Origin: an uncultured Bryobacterales bacterium
GTDB taxonomy: Bacteria; Acidobacteriota; Terriglobia; Bryobacterales; UBA6623
Assembly: GCA_946887065.1 (NCBI GenBank)
Contig: CAMPKL010000010.1
Span: 1 to 18,028 of the forward strand
DNA: 18,028 nucleotides
Direction: 5' to 3'
Shown: in pieces, positions 15,855 through 18,028 of the stretch
Layout of the letters: each line of letters opens with the position of its first letter
Numbering within the stretch: the first letter of the stretch is position 1
The notes under the pieces: model-generated
Seen by the model: the letters and a program-made list of their open reading frames with translations, nothing else
Database searches by the model: none
Told to the model about the DNA's origin: nothing
Position numbers and translations under genes: made by a program

Positions 15855-16319
15855 GTTCCAAGCTTAGGCTGAGAAAAGTATCTGCTGGATCGAGCCAGCT
15901 ATGTCGACGGCCGGGCTGCTCCGAACTGGGTCAGTCTGCCACCGGTCAAAGTCGCGACGCGATTATCGCTTGCAACTCGATGGATTATCCCGTCCTCACG
16001 ATTTCTGCAGGCGTGTCGACACACCCCTTACCACGACTCGATGCTACCACCAGTGGAGACTCTCGATCGACAGTCTTGTCCCCGCGGATTGGCGCACCTG
16101 ACGACTTTCTAGGTGTCGGGGGACTCCAGGTTTGCGGTGTACGGAGTGCTTTACGATTGGTCGTTCAGCCGCAGTGCCTGCAATACAGGCGACACAGCTG
16201 GTCTGGCCTCAAACTACGCGGCGTCGCAGCGCTCAAATGGGAACTCGGTGTGCGGTGCTACAATGCCGGAGTCGCGGAGGCGATGGCGAATTGGCTCTAA
16301 CGGCCAGGCGTGTTTGAAG
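15855..16319. other. Divergent intergenic region between membrane protein and methyltransferase
   Basis: About 465 bases separate the GTG of the minus-strand membrane gene and the preferred methyltransferase start. I see no conserved protein in any frame. A forward frame ending at 16300 and an in-frame extension of the methyltransferase back to GTG 16113 read as low-quality sequence. A 10-bp perfect palindrome GTGTCGACAC lies at 16013-16022. A TACAAT at about 16258 could be a -10 for the methyltransferase, but no good -35 stands in front of it. Confidence 0.5.
16013..16022. promoter_or_regulatory. 10-bp palindrome in divergent intergenic region
   Basis: GTGTCGACAC is a perfect self-complementary decamer located 159 bases from the membrane gene start and about 300 from the methyltransferase start. 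It could be a regulator half-site, but it is short enough to occur by chance in DNA of this composition. Confidence 0.2.
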
Positions 16320-17624
16320 ATGTTAGAGTCATCGATCGACCGTGATTTGCTCGACCAGGCAGCACTGCTCATCCATCACGGCACTACAGGCGCTGGTCAG
16401 TCCTTCTCATGGCACTCGTCGCTCGGTGACTGGCCGGCGCTGACGCGGTTGTCCTGGAGTTCCGAACCCGCGCACCAAAAAATCGGGGACATGCCCCCCT
16501 GCCCCCCAACCTTGCGGGGCAGGATCGGCGCTTTATTTGTCCGAATCGTTCGAAGGGCCTTGTTCTGGTATTCCGGCCAGATCGCGGCGTTCCAAGGCCT
16601 CGTAGGCGGCGCCGCCGTCGAGTTGATCGAAACCCTCCGCGAGCACGCGCGCGCCATCGACGCCTTGACGTCGAGACAGGCGGCTCAGGCGGACGAAGCC
16701 ACGGCTCTCGGCGACCGGGTAGGTCAAATCGGGCAACTGCTCGACCAGACGGCGGGCGAACTGGGCGGCAACCGCCGAGAATTGGAAGAAATCCGGCGCG
16801 AGATCTCAAACCTAAAGCAAGATTTCAACCGACTCCAAGGTGGGATATACAAACTGGGAGACGAGGCTTCCGGGAATCGCAGCCAGACGGGATATGCGGT
16901 GCAGCGGTTGAGGTGCTCGCGGCCTTCTGGCGTCAGTTCTCTGTCGTCCGGATTTGATGATCGTATCGAGCGGATTCTCCGTGCACATTCGGACGCTTTT
17001 CGAGGCGAATTCTCTGAAATCAAGGATCGGCTCCGCGTCTATGTTGATAGAGTTCGCTCCGCGTCCGAGGCGACTGGCGGCGCTGGAGTTCTGGATCTGG
17101 GCTGCGGCCGGGGCGAGTGGCTGCAGTTGATGCGGGAGGCGGGTGTTCCGGCCCAGGGAATAGATTCGAGCAGTGAAATGGTCAGTCATTGCCAGGATTC
17201 AGGACTAACTGCGGAACGAGCGGATTTACTTCAGTTTTTGCGCGACACGCCCGATCGCAGCTTGGCCGTATTGACGGCTTTTCACGTCTTGGAACATCTT
17301 CATTGGAAGGAAGTCGTCGAGGTGATGGAACACACCGCTCGAATTCTTCTGCCCGGCGGCATCGTGATCTTTGAAACGCCGAACCCTCAGAACCTTCAGG
17401 TAGCAACGTACGGTTTTTACCTGGACCCTACGCACGTACGTCCGCTGCCATCCGAACTCCTGTGTTTCTTAGCGGAGATGAACGGCTTGTCGGAAGTGGA
17501 AACGATCCTCCTCCATCCGTATCCGGAGTCGGCCCGTCTGGAAGCAACAGGGCCGGAGGCGAGCTTGTTGAATCACGTCTTCTTCAGCGCCCAGGATTAT
17601 TCCCTAGTGGCGGCGAGGACATGA
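16320..17624 (+). CDS. Coiled-coil class I SAM-dependent methyltransferase of surface-glycan cluster type
   Basis: The start is set at the ATG at 16320 (434 residues). A longer frame from GTG 16113 adds 69 residues with no family resemblance. The N-terminal part has IGDMPPCPPTLRGRIGA, then an amphipathic/hydrophobic helix VRIVRRALFWYSGQIAAF, which is characteristic of methyltransferases in O-antigen and exopolysaccharide clusters. A coiled coil follows at about 115-178. The catalytic domain has SAM motif I VLDLGCGRGEW (257-267), acidic GIDSSSEM at the end of strand 2, AFHVLEHL (320-327) and ETPNP (352-356), and ends with YLDPTHVRPLP. Relatives such as WbdD methylate the non-reducing end and can terminate chains; the kinase part of WbdD is absent here. 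It likely modifies the glycan built by the two GT4 enzymes. Its stop overlaps a small downstream ATG. Confidence 0.88.
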   Translation: MLESSIDRDLLDQAALLIHHGTTGAGQSFSWHSSLGDWPALTRLSWSSEPAHQKIGDMPPCPPTLRGRIGALFVRIVRRALFWYSGQIAAFQGLVGGAAVELIETLREHARAIDALTSRQAAQADEATALGDRVGQIGQLLDQTAGELGGNRRELEEIRREISNLKQDFNRLQGGIYKLGDEASGNRSQTGYAVQRLRCSRPSGVSSLSSGFDDRIERILRAHSDAFRGEFSEIKDRLRVYVDRVRSASEATGGAGVLDLGCGRGEWLQLMREAGVPAQGIDSSSEMVSHCQDSGLTAERADLLQFLRDTPDRSLAVLTAFHVLEHLHWKEVVEVMEHTARILLPGGIVIFETPNPQNLQVATYGFYLDPTHVRPLPSELLCFLAEMNGLSEVETILLHPYPESARLEATGPEASLLNHVFFSAQDYSLVAART

Positions 17625-17755
17625 GGGATGAACGAAGAGGCAGGTTTGAGCCAATCGAGTGGCCGTTGTGGGTGGACGTGCGCGATCGCATTCAGGGCAC
17701 CGCAAAACCGCTATTTATAAGGCCTGCAAAAACGGCGGTGATAGTGGGATCTTGA
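17621..17755 (+). CDS. Small frame coupled to the methyltransferase, possibly the start of a truncated gene
   Basis: An ATG overlapping the methyltransferase stop in ATGA opens a 44-residue frame (MRDERRGRFEPIEWPLWVDV, ending KPLFIRPAKTAVIVGS). The overlap is what a real next gene in an operon would show. The length is short, there is no recognisable domain, and it ends about 230 bases before the island boundary repeat. It could be a small protein, or the remaining 5' end of a longer gene lost when the island end was formed. The function is unknown. Confidence 0.3.
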   Translation: MRDERRGRFEPIEWPLWVDVRDRIQGTAKPLFIRPAKTAVIVGS

Positions 17756-17986
17756 TATCGGCAAGCAGCGCCTGAAGCTTTCGTCGATAACTGCGTTCAG
17801 TGTCTGAACACTCCAGCTCATTCCGGCCGCCCCTTCAGTACCATCTCTTTGGCTCGCCTCGCCGTGGTCTGTTTGTGGCTCCATTGAGGGTTCGAGAAGT
17901 TGGGATCGCTCGAAGTCTCAGAAAATCGTCGAAACAGGAATGGACTCCGCTGCGCTCTATGTTTGTTTTCAATAGAGACTGGAATT
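17756..17986. other. Non-coding stretch before the right tRNA-Gly repeat
   Basis: No supported gene is present on the plus strand. On the minus strand a frame is open from about 17985 to a TGA at 17820-17818 and reads RSPFLFRRFSETSSDPNFSN, then QWSHKQTTARRAKEMVLKG. This looks more protein-like than chance, but I cannot identify it. A hairpin GTTCAG-tgt-CTGAAC lies at 17795-17809. No integrase fragment is recognisable. Confidence 0.4.
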
Positions 17987-18028
17987 CCCAAGCTGAATGT
18001 TGCGGGTTCGATCCCCGTCTCCCGCTCC
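17987..18028 (+). repeat. tRNA-Gly(CCC) 3' half, right copy of 42-bp direct repeat (att-like)
   Basis: This copy is identical to 8476-8517 except for one base (T instead of C at 18001). Here the preceding TT completes an anticodon loop TTCCCAA (17985-17991), which reads as a CCC anticodon for glycine. The window stops two bases into the would-be CCA. The sequence upstream again lacks a tRNA 5' half. Same orientation as the left copy; the pair brackets 8518-17986. Confidence 0.85.

Noticed and set aside
16483..16526. GC-rich double hairpin (GGGGacatgCCCC, then CCTGCCCC...GGGGCAGG) resembling a REP/IS-associated repeat
   Set aside because: It lies in frame inside the methyltransferase and encodes IGDMPPCPPTLRGRIGA, a segment typical of that family's N-terminus, so coding constraint explains it.
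17790..17822. Possible degenerate tRNA-Gly 5' half (GTTCAGTGTCTGAAC like a D arm, then CTCCAGCT)
   Set aside because: No acceptor strand GCGGGAG precedes it, the anticodon stem cannot pair, and it is about 165 bases from the 3' half. It is more simply a short hairpin.

Overview
The window is GC-rich bacterial DNA with genes packed on both strands. No rRNA or taxonomic marker gene is visible. Two secreted VCBS/FG-GAP proteins with ASPIC/UnbV ends, an RnfD/UnbU-like membrane protein, and double-GT4 glycosyltransferases together suggest a soil-type Acidobacteriota (Bryobacter/Solibacter-like). This is an inference, not a placement.

Left region (1 to about 8035, all minus strand): seven tightly packed genes that read as one operon, transcribed from right to left. 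In order they encode an MFS transporter, an AhpD-like carboxymuconolactone decarboxylase family protein, a membrane-anchored VCBS/ASPIC protein, an RnfD/NqrB-like (UnbU-like) membrane protein, a NarX/DegS-type histidine kinase, a NarL/FixJ response regulator and a second VCBS/ASPIC protein with a Tat-type signal. The second VCBS gene runs off the left edge. The last five genes are joined by four consecutive 4-base ATGA or GTGA stop/start overlaps. The UnbV-like plus UnbU-like pair recalls the accessory genes of enediyne warhead cassettes, but no enediyne PKS is present. Here the pair is locked to a two-component system.

Middle region (about 8036 to 9228): no intact gene. It holds an operator-like palindrome, a 9-bp hairpin, a 3' half of a tRNA-Gly gene (anticodon loop to CCA), a pair of 10-base direct repeats, and decayed reading frames. 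One of these frames begins like a Cas1 protein.

Right region (9229 to 18028): a glycan-assembly cassette. It has two large GT4-type glycosyltransferases (one with a duplicated N-terminal module, one with two GT4 domains), a convergent polytopic membrane protein with a large C-terminal soluble domain, and a coiled-coil SAM methyltransferase of the O-antigen/EPS cluster type. A second copy of the same tRNA-Gly 3' half ends the window exactly. The cassette is therefore bounded by 42-bp direct repeats (one mismatch) about 9.5 kb apart. That is the geometry of a tRNA-targeted genomic island, although no integrase is present and neither copy keeps its tRNA 5' half.
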